Below, one piece after another: positions 7,775-16,105 of a stretch of DNA of 32,620 bases. The stretch comes from Schlesneria paludicola DSM 18645 (GTDB lineage: Bacteria > Planctomycetota > Planctomycetia > Planctomycetales > Planctomycetaceae). Under the pieces are notes generated by a model. The model searched no databases. It saw nothing but the letters and a program-made list of their open reading frames with translations, and had not been told where the DNA came from. A program made the translations under genes and the position numbers. The stretch spans positions 1 through 32,620 of the forward strand of contig CAMBQP010000048.1 of the NCBI GenBank assembly GCA_945869955.1, in the 5' to 3' direction. Position 1 is the first letter of the stretch; every line of letters starts with the position of its first letter.

Positions 7775-8209
7775 ATGAGAGCGTTTCTAACAGCACTTGT
7801 TTGCGGGCTCGCGATCTCGATTCCTTGTCAGGCAGGGTTCTTTGGCATTGGCATCCGCATCCGCAAGGAAGCGGCTCCCTGTTCCCACTGTGGTGGCAGC
7901 CAATTGAAAAAGGTTTGTCGCCTTGTTTCCGACGTGAAAAAAGTGACCGAGACAAAATACAGCGTCGAAGAAGAAGAGATTTGCCTGCCAGGGAAAAGTG
8001 CGAACGAAGAGCGCGTCTTCGAGGATTCCTGTGCTCCAGGTGGTCGGCGTTGTGAGACCGTACAAGTCCCACGCTGTGGTGAGATGTACTGTAAAAAGAA
8101 ATTGAAAAAAACGACGACCACGGTGGAAAAACCGATCCAAAAGTGCGTGGTTGAGACGGTTTGTTGCCAGTGTGGCAGCATCTGTGAACGTGGTCATTGT
8201 GGCCAATAA
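7775..8209 (+). CDS. Small Cys-rich exported protein
   Basis: 144 residues from ATG 7775, preceded by GGGAGA. MRAFLTALVCGLAISIPCQA is a signal peptide, with cleavage probably after CQA. The mature chain holds 14 cysteines: a CSHC pair near the N-terminus, spaced single cysteines (VCRL, ICLPG, SCAPG, RCETV, RCGEMYC), and a dense C-terminal cluster KCVVETVCCQCGSICERGHCG. The middle is highly charged (KKVTETKYSVEEEE and KKKLKKTTTTVEKP). The pattern suggests a disulfide-stabilised or metal-binding extracytoplasmic protein. Similar short Cys-rich exported proteins are common in planctomycetes and their roles are unknown; I recognise no named family. The DapA-like gene starts 13 nt after its stop, so they are probably cotranscribed. 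Confidence 0.8.
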   Translation: MRAFLTALVCGLAISIPCQAGFFGIGIRIRKEAAPCSHCGGSQLKKVCRLVSDVKKVTETKYSVEEEEICLPGKSANEERVFEDSCAPGGRRCETVQVPRCGEMYCKKKLKKTTTTVEKPIQKCVVETVCCQCGSICERGHCGQ

Positions 8210-8222
8210 GGACCCTGCAAAC

Positions 8223-9131
8223 ATGTCCAAACCCATTCATGGCGTCTTGCCCATTGCCCATACACCCTTTCTGGAGGATGACTCGATTGATTTCGCGAGT
8301 CTCCGAAAGCAAATCGATTGGGCTTTTGCCTCGGGGGCCGATGGTTTTGCCACCGGAATGGTTTCGGAACTTTTGCGTCTGACGTTTCATGAACGACAAC
8401 AATTGACCGAGCAACTTGGGGAGATGGTGCAGGATCGCGGAGTTTTTGTCGCTGGCGTCGGGGCCGAGTCGACAAAACAGGCGATTCAATACGCTCAAAT
8501 TGCGGAAAAAGCAGGCGCCGCAGCCGTCATGGCCATCCCCCCTTTATCCACGCGAGCCCCTGCGGCGGCGGTCCAGAATTACTTCGTCGCACTGGCCGAG
8601 AGCATTTCGATACCTGTGATCGTTCAGGATGCCTCGGGGTATGTGGGACAACCGATCCCTCTTCATGTGAGTGTGGACTTGCTGAAACGATTCGGTAACG
8701 AAAAGATTCTGTTCAAGCCTGAAGCGGCACCAATCAGCCCCAACTTGTCATTATTGCGGGACGCCACCAGTGGGATGGCCAGGATTTTTGATGGATCGGG
8801 GGGCGTCTGTCTGGTCGATTGTGCGCGTCGCGGCATCGTCGGAACCATGCCAGGAATGGAGTTTCTTCCTGGAATTGTTGCCTTATGGAAAGCGTTACAG
8901 CAGCAGGATGAAGAGGCAATCTATCGACTCTATTTTCCCATTTGTGCCCTGGTAAGCCTGCAACTGCAGGCGGGGCTGGATGGCTTTCTGGCGGTCGAAA
9001 AGTATGTGATGCACCAAAAGGGCTTGTTTGCGACAGATCTCCGCCGACAACCTTATGGATGGAGCCTCGATCACGAAACGCGCGCGGAAATCGATCGATT
9101 ACTGAAACGACTCGACGACGCCATCGGTTAA
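8223..9131 (+). CDS. Dihydrodipicolinate synthase/N-acetylneuraminate lyase superfamily protein
   Basis: 302 residues from ATG 8223. A TIM-barrel class I aldolase of the DapA superfamily. PIAHTPFLEDDSIDFASLRKQIDWAFASGADGFATGMVSE corresponds to the family N-terminus, where the usual GTTGE is replaced by ATGMVSE. The Schiff-base lysine is K165 in ILFKPEAAP. The position that holds the catalytic Tyr in true DapA (YNxP) reads QDASGY, so this is unlikely to be the lysine-pathway enzyme. More likely it is a sugar-acid or keto-acid aldolase or dehydratase of unknown substrate. It starts 13 nt after the Cys-rich gene and ends 13 nt before a convergent gene. Superfamily is firm, reaction open. Confidence 0.85.
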   Translation: MSKPIHGVLPIAHTPFLEDDSIDFASLRKQIDWAFASGADGFATGMVSELLRLTFHERQQLTEQLGEMVQDRGVFVAGVGAESTKQAIQYAQIAEKAGAAAVMAIPPLSTRAPAAAVQNYFVALAESISIPVIVQDASGYVGQPIPLHVSVDLLKRFGNEKILFKPEAAPISPNLSLLRDATSGMARIFDGSGGVCLVDCARRGIVGTMPGMEFLPGIVALWKALQQQDEEAIYRLYFPICALVSLQLQAGLDGFLAVEKYVMHQKGLFATDLRRQPYGWSLDHETRAEIDRLLKRLDDAIG

Positions 9132-9144
9132 CACCGGCACATGG

Positions 9145-9618
9145 TCAAACCCGGCTCGACAGGCCTCTTATCGGATCTGCTGCGTGCGGAGCGTCCCCCT
9201 CGCAGCCGATTTCCTGGTGACGAACAGTTTCATCAAGTTGGATCCACGTCAGGAACCCCGCAGCGAAGTAAGCCACGACACCCACTAACAGCGATAAGGC
9301 CGCGGTCTGGATCGTGGTAAACTGGCTAGCGTCCCCGAACCACCCCGTCAGACCAAAAAACACGATCGCCACTCCCAAGCTACGGACGCGATTAAGACCG
9401 GTTTTGATCAGTTCCTGAGCAGATTCAGCGGGCCTGGCGGTATCAGAAACAAGCGGCCTCAGGCCGGAAGCACTCGTTGACTCAATCTCCTGCCCGACTT
9501 CTTCTGTTTCTTCTTCGGAAAACAAACAACCACTTCCGAGCCCAAGTGCCGAAAGTGTTGCAGCACACGCCAGCAGAGTGACTCCGGAAACCGAGCAGAC
9601 AATGTAAAACAGGTTCAT
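9145..9618 (-). CDS. Small membrane protein, two to three predicted helices
   Basis: 157 residues from ATG 9618; an upstream ATG at 9669 would add 17 residues before the first helix. MNLFYIVCSVSGVTLLACAATLSALGLG is a first transmembrane segment. An acidic stretch (SEEETEEVGQEIES) and a polar linker follow, then two hydrophobic segments, LGVAIVFFGLTGWFG and AALSLLVGVVAYFAAGFLTW. The architecture resembles the membrane half of NfeD-like proteins, but the C-terminal OB-fold normally seen there is missing and the chain ends in a short polar tail. That comparison is from memory and tentative. It lies 139 nt beyond the end of gpsA on the same strand and may be its downstream partner. Confidence 0.65.
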   Translation of the reverse strand: MNLFYIVCSVSGVTLLACAATLSALGLGSGCLFSEEETEEVGQEIESTSASGLRPLVSDTARPAESAQELIKTGLNRVRSLGVAIVFFGLTGWFGDASQFTTIQTAALSLLVGVVAYFAAGFLTWIQLDETVRHQEIGCEGDAPHAADPIRGLSSRV

Positions 9619-9757
9619 GACAAGGGCTTTCTGGATTTTTGCGTTCGTTCCTTTCAATAGGAACGTCATCCAGTCCCCAACGGATCACGCGACCGAGTTG
9701 ATAAAAGCGGATTTGAGCCGATTTGCGGAAAGCCCATCACTGGAGAAAGACTCGGGA

Positions 9758-10753
9758 CTATTCCGACCGTAACGGACGTAGCATCAGTGATCGAGTTGCG
9801 TCACTTGCGGAACGCCCTTCGTAAAGGACGCGATAAACTTCAGTCGTGATGGGCATTTCGATCCCTTCCTGTTCGGCCACGTCGAAAACGCTTTTCGCCG
9901 TCGCAACCCCTTCCGCGACCGCATCCATGCTGGCCAGGATCTGCTGAAGAGTCTCTCCCTTGCCCAGCCGCACCCCCACGCCACGGTTTCGTCCAAACGG
10001 GCTGACACAGGTTGTGATCAGATCTCCCATTCCGGCCAGTCCCGTGAAAGTCCCCGGTTCGGCACCAAAGCGTTGGCCGAATCGAGTCATTTCCACCAGT
10101 CCGCGCGTCATCAGTGATGATTTCGCGTTATCCCCATATCCCAGTCCATCCGAGATGCCGGCAGCAATCGCGATTACGTTCTTTAAAGCCGCCGCCAGTT
10201 CCACTCCGATCAGATCGAGGTTGGTATAAACGCGGAAACGTTCGGTATTGAACATTTTCTGGACTTGTCGCGCCAACCCCAGATCCCCACTGGCCGCAAC
10301 GACCGTGGCAGGCATGCGGCGGGAAATTTCTTCCGCGTGACTGGGACCCCCAACGGCGACGACAGCCCGGCTGCCGAGAACCTCGGTGATGATTTCACTG
10401 GGCCTCATGAAGGTTTCGTTTTCGATCCCCTTGATCACGCTGATCATGGGCCGATTACGGTTCAATGACGGACGCATGTCACTGAGACTTTTACGGAGAA
10501 ATTGAGTGGGGATCGCGGCGACGATGTATTCACTGTCTTTCAAGGCCAACTCAATCTCGGCTGTCACGAAAATTCGCTCGTGGAGAGAAACCCCAGGGAG
10601 TAGCCGTTTGTTTTCGCGGGTCTGTTGAATCTGATCGGCGTGCTCGGGGTTTCGTCCCCACATGGAAACTCGTTGGTCAGGATGTTCCGCCAGCAGAATT
10701 GCACAGGCCGTTGCCATCGCACCGTTGCCGAGAACTGTGATTTTCGTCGTCAT
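9758..10753 (-). CDS. gpsA: Glycerol-3-phosphate dehydrogenase [NAD(P)+] GpsA
   Basis: 331 residues. It reduces dihydroxyacetone phosphate to sn-glycerol-3-phosphate, the backbone for phospholipids, in the cytoplasm. The nucleotide-binding motif is ITVLGNGAMATACAILLAE, a GxGxxA form. Other signatures are WGRNPEHADQI, IVAAIPTQFLR, SVIKGIE, GGPSHAEEI, and the catalytic region GVELAAALKNVIAIAAGISDGLGYGDNAKSSLMTRGLVEM, then GLAGMGDLITTCVSPFGRNRGVG. Length and order are normal for the family. Its ATG (10753-10751) overlaps the TGA of the upstream inverse-autotransporter gene as ATGA, which implies translational coupling and one mRNA. That pairing is unusual for a lipid-precursor enzyme. Confidence 0.95.
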   Translation of the reverse strand: MTTKITVLGNGAMATACAILLAEHPDQRVSMWGRNPEHADQIQQTRENKRLLPGVSLHERIFVTAEIELALKDSEYIVAAIPTQFLRKSLSDMRPSLNRNRPMISVIKGIENETFMRPSEIITEVLGSRAVVAVGGPSHAEEISRRMPATVVAASGDLGLARQVQKMFNTERFRVYTNLDLIGVELAAALKNVIAIAAGISDGLGYGDNAKSSLMTRGLVEMTRFGQRFGAEPGTFTGLAGMGDLITTCVSPFGRNRGVGVRLGKGETLQQILASMDAVAEGVATAKSVFDVAEQEGIEMPITTEVYRVLYEGRSASDATRSLMLRPLRSE

Positions 10754-13700
10754 TGAAGCCGCCCGTTGATGTAGAATCCACCCGTCCACGAGTTGACCGG
10801 TGCGGAAAACAGGGATTGTGATGTCGTCGCGTTGTAAATCAGGTTATTGACCGTACCGGTGAACTGAATCGTCGGAGCCACATTCGAGAAGATGATTCCC
10901 TGATGCGGCGTCAGATCCGTTGATAACAGATTGATGGTGTTTCCATCAATTTGCAATCGCGAATTCGCGGCGACGTTGTCAAACAACATACCGGTCGCTC
11001 CGCCAGCTTGATCGGTAATGATGTTGGAAGCAATGTAGTCCGTACTCGATCCCGCTAGTGAAAAACGAGTCCCAATGCCGCTGACACCCTGGAAATTGAT
11101 CGTGTTGGTGGCAACGGTCAGGCTGGACGTTCCCGCCGCAATCACCGAGAGACCTGTTCCCTGACTGCTGGCAAAATTCATGGTGTTACCACTGACTTGT
11201 GCGTTAACCGAGGCCGTTGCCGAAGGTTCCTGGATGAAAACACCGGTCATCCCAGCCGCTTGGGCATAAATACGATTGTTGGAAACGAGCAGACTTTGTG
11301 GGCCATTCCAGTTGAAATGGATGATTGGTGAACTTCCCCGATAACCCGTAATCGTGTTGGATTGGATCGTCGAGGCCAGCGAAGCCCCCGCGCCGGTGGG
11401 AAGCGTCAAATACTCTATCGCGGTTCCATTCGCGTCGGTGATCGTACTACCAGAGATCTGGGAATTAAACGTGCCGAGCGTATCGGCCTGAACGCGAATC
11501 GAACCCCCAGCGATCGTGCCGTTCCCCGTGATTTGAGAATTTTGGACAACGAGTGTGGCATCATTCATCGAGTCGATGGCAAATCCGGTCGATCCGGTGA
11601 TCCGAGACCCGCTTAAAACCAGCTGACTCGTTTTTTCCGACTGAACTCCCACGGCGTTATTGGTAAAGTCGATGTACGACAGATTGGCAATCCCAAACGA
11701 ATTGGTGATCAAGCCTTCTCCGGTATTTTGAATGACCCCACCTGATCCCAGTGCTCCATTCCCTTTAATGGTCAGATTCCCCTGACTTTGCACCAGGCTG
11801 ATACCAAAAGGGCCGCCATTGGTTGAGACGCTGGTTAGCGCGGAATTGATTGTCGAACCTTGCAGGTCGATCGCCGGGGCATTGACGGTGGTGATCGCCC
11901 CGTTGTTGATTTGCAATAATGCGACACCTCGTCCGTATAATGCGGTCGCATTGTTCGTGTTAAGATTCATGCTACTGACGAAAAACGGACTGGTTGCATT
12001 CACAATCGACAGTGCAGGAGAAGATGAGTTGGAAGTGATATTCAAGTTATTGACATTAATCAATGCGTCGGAACTATTGACACTGAACCCCATACCATTC
12101 GGCGCGGTGATCGTTGTGTAGCCAGTAAAGTTATAGTTATTATACGTGGTTGTTGAGACCCCGCCAGACGTGGAAACGGTACCGGTTGTCCCCGAAATCG
12201 CAACGGCAGGCCCAAACGTCTGCGTCGCGAAGAATGAGGGAATCGTCACATTCGAGCCAACGTTACTCATTCTTAAGCCTGTACCACCCGTCGCCTTCAC
12301 CGACAGATTTGCCAGCTGGATCGATCCCCCGTTTGTATTCATCAGCACGAATCCGTCACCTTGTGAGGTGATCGTGTTACCCTGACCATTGAACAGCAGA
12401 TTCGCATTTCCGCCGTCATAGACAATCCCATTCCCCGAGGTGGAATTGATCTGGATGTGATTCATGCTCACATTGCCCGAGGATCCCGTGAGACGGATGG
12501 CATCTCCACCAATCTGATTAAACGTCAGGTCATGCAGGTTCGTTCCGGAAACGTTCGTGCCGACGATTCCACTCCCCCCCGTATTGTTGAAATTGAAACC
12601 TGCAACTTCTGTATTGGATGCCAAAGTGATCGAGGGGGACGTTGACCCCTGGACCTTTTCAAAGTGAGGGGTCAGCGTTGCATTTCCCAACCCCGCGGCT
12701 TGAGAGAGGTGCGGCAGAGAGGCGGTTTCACCCCCGGCAACGGCTAATTTCAGCGACAGGTTTGCGGTCTCGCCCAACAGGTGTTGGCCTGGCAACAGTG
12801 TGACCGATTCGCTGATTGTGGAACCGCTGCGGACGTAAATCACATCGCTGCCCGTGGCAATTGCTGCCGCGAGTGAACGATAGGGATTGGCGGTGGTTCC
12901 GTCATCGGGACTCACCGCGATGGGTGATGCGTTTGACGGACCTGGATCGTAAACTTGAGCGATCTGGTAAGGCTTGCCTGTCCGGGGGTTGATTGCCAGT
13001 TTGCTGCCCGTGTAGGCTTGCTCACGGCTGACGATCACGTTGTAGTTTCGTTCCACAAAACGGAAGGGAGAGGGAGTGTTATGCTTCCAGCCGCTGGTGG
13101 GGTGATTTGTTCCCAGCGGCAATTGCAGTGAGACGCCTGCCATCACATTGCTGCCATAGAGTGGGTCGTTTGTATAGAGTAGCTGGGCCGTAACACCATT
13201 ATTGAGAACGCCTTCAACGCGGGTTTTGAAGCCATTGACATCCCCTTTGGCTCCCCCCTCAAAATGGTATCCCCCCACAAACCCGCGTAACCAATTCCGT
13301 TCCCGAATCGGCAAACTGTACCCGAATTCCAAATCAACCCCGCTGAGGGCAACTCCCTGGTTGACCGCCTGCCCGTACAAAAGTTGATTTCCCACGATCT
13401 GTTCGGCCCCCACCGTATTGGAATAAGTCTGAGCGGAGGTAAACGGAAGGTAAATGTTGGATCTCAGTTCAAAGCGATCGACGAGTGCTTCAAAACTGAG
13501 TCCGATCTGTTGAAAAAGTTTCGAAGTGGTGTCATCGGCGTCATACCAGATGCTCGCACCACCCCAGGCATTCCAGTCCTCACGCAAATAGCGATACCCC
13601 ATACCGGCACTTCCGCCGAATCGGGAGTAATTGGAGATAAATCCTCGCACATCAGAGAAGAGGAAATGTTCGTCTGACAGGACGTAGGGCATCACTTCCA

Positions 13701-14103
13701 GCGGAGCAATCGAATCCGTTCTTCCGAATGTTTTGCCCGCCAGATAGCCACCCCGACCGATCGCTCCCCAACCATCACTCACATCAGCCGGGTCATTCGG
13801 TGCCGACATAGAAAAAAAGTTTTTCATGGTGGGGGGGGCTTTCCCCTTCTTCCGCTGTTTCGCCTCGCGACGCTGCAGTCGGGATTTCTCCATGGCTCGT
13901 TCCCGGAAAATATCGACCTCTTCGCCAATAGGTTCCGGCGGAATTCCCATCTCTGATTGAGCCCGAATCACGATCACCCAATCCTCGGCGACCGTGATTG
14001 CGGGTGAAAAACCTCCCGCCAGCATTAAAAATGCCAATCCGCAAAAGAAGAGGTGATGGCCAAGACGCCGTGAAATCGAAGCCAATCGAAGCGAACTCAA
14101 CAT
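10750..14103 (-). CDS. Inverse autotransporter with beta-helix passenger
   Basis: 1117 residues from ATG 14103, which has GGAAAGG upstream; the frame is open to 14199 but the signal peptide (residues about 1-39, ending ITVA) fits this start. Residues 70-90 are very basic (EKSRLQRREAKQRKKGK). Residues about 120-333 form an outer-membrane barrel of the intimin/invasin (inverse autotransporter) type: GYLAGKTFGRTDSIAPLE, GWRYLREDWN-like strands, ASIWYDADDTTSKLFQQIGLSFEAL, DLEFGYSLPI and AGVSLQLPLG. ERNYNVIVSRE at 351-361 matches the linker after such barrels. From about 400, DGTTANPYRSLAAAIATGSDVIYVRSG begins a right-handed parallel beta-helix rich in Asn, Gly, Thr and Ser that runs to the C-terminus. 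Predicted role is a surface-displayed adhesin or polysaccharide-binding or -cleaving protein; no catalytic residues were identified. It overlaps gpsA by 4 bases. Confidence 0.85.
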   Translation of the reverse strand: MLSSLRLASISRRLGHHLFFCGLAFLMLAGGFSPAITVAEDWVIVIRAQSEMGIPPEPIGEEVDIFRERAMEKSRLQRREAKQRKKGKAPPTMKNFFSMSAPNDPADVSDGWGAIGRGGYLAGKTFGRTDSIAPLEVMPYVLSDEHFLFSDVRGFISNYSRFGGSAGMGYRYLREDWNAWGGASIWYDADDTTSKLFQQIGLSFEALVDRFELRSNIYLPFTSAQTYSNTVGAEQIVGNQLLYGQAVNQGVALSGVDLEFGYSLPIRERNWLRGFVGGYHFEGGAKGDVNGFKTRVEGVLNNGVTAQLLYTNDPLYGSNVMAGVSLQLPLGTNHPTSGWKHNTPSPFRFVERNYNVIVSREQAYTGSKLAINPRTGKPYQIAQVYDPGPSNASPIAVSPDDGTTANPYRSLAAAIATGSDVIYVRSGSTISESVTLLPGQHLLGETANLSLKLAVAGGETASLPHLSQAAGLGNATLTPHFEKVQGSTSPSITLASNTEVAGFNFNNTGGSGIVGTNVSGTNLHDLTFNQIGGDAIRLTGSSGNVSMNHIQINSTSGNGIVYDGGNANLLFNGQGNTITSQGDGFVLMNTNGGSIQLANLSVKATGGTGLRMSNVGSNVTIPSFFATQTFGPAVAISGTTGTVSTSGGVSTTTYNNYNFTGYTTITAPNGMGFSVNSSDALINVNNLNITSNSSSPALSIVNATSPFFVSSMNLNTNNATALYGRGVALLQINNGAITTVNAPAIDLQGSTINSALTSVSTNGGPFGISLVQSQGNLTIKGNGALGSGGVIQNTGEGLITNSFGIANLSYIDFTNNAVGVQSEKTSQLVLSGSRITGSTGFAIDSMNDATLVVQNSQITGNGTIAGGSIRVQADTLGTFNSQISGSTITDANGTAIEYLTLPTGAGASLASTIQSNTITGYRGSSPIIHFNWNGPQSLLVSNNRIYAQAAGMTGVFIQEPSATASVNAQVSGNTMNFASSQGTGLSVIAAGTSSLTVATNTINFQGVSGIGTRFSLAGSSTDYIASNIITDQAGGATGMLFDNVAANSRLQIDGNTINLLSTDLTPHQGIIFSNVAPTIQFTGTVNNLIYNATTSQSLFSAPVNSWTGGFYINGRLQ

Positions 14104-14478
14104 CAGGAACACCCTTTCCGCACGCGTGATCGCAGAGGTGCGAAACGTGTACGCAAAGACGAACTGCCTGGAAAACAGCGCAAAATAAGCCCACCTCAAA
14201 ATTTAAGGCGACTGCGCGGCTTGCCATTCAGGTTCGCGAGGAAAATGGAAAACAGGAATTGCAACAAGACGGAGAGAGACGTGTTGGCGAAGGGTATAAA
14301 TCCAGAGGGGTATTCTGTCGAGAGCGATTTAGCAGTGCTTAACGAGAACCTGCGTAATTTTCAGAAACGACGGGTGATTTCGCTTGGGCTACGGAGAAGT
14401 CCAGCAAAAAGTGCCGATCGCATGTCCGCAAGCGTTGAGTCGAACCGGCTCAGATCGAGTCAGGACGGGATCATCGAG
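14104..14478. other. Intergenic region upstream of the inverse autotransporter
   Basis: 375 bases between the end of the phosphatase-like gene and the autotransporter start, both on the minus strand. Plus-strand open frames here have no recognisable product and look like chance. The promoter of the autotransporter-gpsA transcript should lie here, but no clear -35/-10 pair was picked. Confidence 0.4.
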
Positions 14479-14486
14479 TCAGGACG
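14454..14486. repeat. 14-bp direct repeat spanning the stop codon of the phosphatase-like gene
   Basis: atcgagtcaggacg occurs at 14454-14467 and 14473-14486 with a 19-bp period. The second copy contains the stop codon at 14479-14481. Confidence 0.85.
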
Positions 14487-15867
14487 AAAATTGCAGTCGC
14501 AAGGCCAGTTCTTTGACGGCAGTCATCGGGATCTCGTCAGTTTCAATGCTCCGGCTTGAACTGATGAACACAGGCCCTTCGCAATCCTCACGCCCAGGGG
14601 TCGGCAACCGGCCATGGCTCCCTTTCACAGGGCTGGCGTCAAGTCCAATCACATCCATGTAATAGCGGAATCCCGTGAATTTCTGGGCCAGGCGGTAAGC
14701 GATTTGCAGCTTCGGAAACGAAAGTTTTGGGTTGATGAACAATTCCATCGGGTCGTAACCAGGTTTGCGATGAATATCGATGGTCCGGGCGTAGTCGGGT
14801 GCCAGTCGATCGTCTTCCCAAAAATAGTACGTGAACCAGGATTCAGGAGCCGAAATGACGACTAATTCACCGGATCGCTCATGGTCCAACCCAAACGGTC
14901 GCTGCTCTGAACGGTCCAGCACCAGATCAATTCCTGTGGTCTGCTGGAGCAATTGCTTTACCGCTTTGATGTCGGTGCTGCGCTGGACATAGACGTGTGC
15001 CACCTGATGATCGGCCACGGCGAATGCTCGAGAGGCACCGCAATCCAGCGTCTCCCAACCGAGTGGTTCCCGGCGAACGGCGAGGTATCCATGCCGCCGC
15101 AAAATACGGTTGATATGGACCGGCTGGGATACCGCTGTAATCGCGTATTCTGACAAGGCAATGATGTCAGCACCGATTTCTCGGGCGGCGGCAATGCATT
15201 TTCCCGCTTCGGCATCCACCTGCCGAATGTCGTCGATCATTTTTGGATCGTCCGGACCGAGTCTCTGCAGGCCATAGTCGAGATGGGGCAGATAAACCAG
15301 AGTGAGGCTGGGGCGATGACGCCGCATGACTTCGACCGAGGCATCCGCAATCCAGCGAGAACTGGTGATATCGGCCCCTGGACCCCAAAATCGCGTCAGC
15401 GGAAAAACTCCCAACTGGGATTGCAGCTCATCCCTCAATTCGGGAGGCTGGCTATACGAATCAAAAACTTTTCGTCCGTCCGCGGGGTAGCTGGGTCGAG
15501 GGGTCATCGACCAGTTGACGTTGGCGTACATATTGTACCACCAGAACATTTTCGCAGTGGTATAGTCTGAGGCGCGGCGGAGACCCTCGTCGTAGATTCG
15601 CGCACCTTTTACCAAACGGTTTGATTGCCGCCAAAGCCAAACTTCGGCCAGATCGCGAAAGTACCAGCCGTTGGCAACAACCCCATGCTCACGAGGTAGC
15701 GTTCCTGTCAGGATCGTGGATTGCGCTGAACAGGTGACTGCAGGTAAAACCGTCCCCATCGGTCTGGCAAATCCAGATGTTGCAAGTTCCTGCAAATGGG
15801 GCGTGTTGGGACCCAGCATCTGATGAGTCAGGCCAACAATATCCAGCAATAACAGTGGACGGGGCAT
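14479..15867 (-). CDS. Alkaline phosphatase superfamily protein (nucleotide pyrophosphatase/phosphodiesterase type)
   Basis: 462 residues from ATG 15867. The N-terminus MPRPLLLLDIVGLTHQMLGPNTPHLQELA gives the first metal aspartate (D9). PAVTCSAQSTILTGTLPREHGVVANGWYF contains the nucleophile-position threonine (T45) and the usual HG segment. Later motifs are LTLVYLPHLDYGLQRLGP (metal Asp), LSEYAITAVSQPVHINRIL, where many family members have a Ser-Asp-His or Ser-Glu-Tyr motif, and AFAVADHQVAHVYV, supplying the last Asp and His. No signal peptide is present, so it is probably cytoplasmic. It is a two-metal hydrolase of phosphodiester or pyrophosphate bonds; substrate unknown. A 375-bp gap separates it from the autotransporter gene downstream, so they are probably separate units. 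Confidence 0.85.
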   Translation of the reverse strand: MPRPLLLLDIVGLTHQMLGPNTPHLQELATSGFARPMGTVLPAVTCSAQSTILTGTLPREHGVVANGWYFRDLAEVWLWRQSNRLVKGARIYDEGLRRASDYTTAKMFWWYNMYANVNWSMTPRPSYPADGRKVFDSYSQPPELRDELQSQLGVFPLTRFWGPGADITSSRWIADASVEVMRRHRPSLTLVYLPHLDYGLQRLGPDDPKMIDDIRQVDAEAGKCIAAAREIGADIIALSEYAITAVSQPVHINRILRRHGYLAVRREPLGWETLDCGASRAFAVADHQVAHVYVQRSTDIKAVKQLLQQTTGIDLVLDRSEQRPFGLDHERSGELVVISAPESWFTYYFWEDDRLAPDYARTIDIHRKPGYDPMELFINPKLSFPKLQIAYRLAQKFTGFRYYMDVIGLDASPVKGSHGRLPTPGREDCEGPVFISSSRSIETDEIPMTAVKELALRLQFSS

Positions 15868-16105
15868 GAGATTCCATCAGAGCCAAGCAAACCGGATCAC
15901 AAATCCGGCAGCCTGAAAAACGTTCTGAAGTTCCAGGCTGCCAAGATTCACGCTGTTAACAAAACAATCAGACTGAACGAACTTAAACGGGTCAGTATTA
16001 TTACATGGAATTCAGGACTCTTAAAAAGAGTTCGAACGAAATTTTCGTACAATCTGACTCAATGACAAACTGCAAACCGCTGCCGGCATTCCGTTTGCAG
16101 CCAAG

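Noticed and set aside
7416..8498. Long minus-strand open frame of 360 codons opposite the Cys-rich and DapA-like genes
   Set aside because: Both plus-strand genes have clear signal peptide or family motifs; the minus frame has no recognisable domain and covers two genes and a promoter region.
8223..9131. dapA gene of lysine biosynthesis
   Set aside because: The YNxP tyrosine motif and GTTGE loop are not present, so only the superfamily is called.
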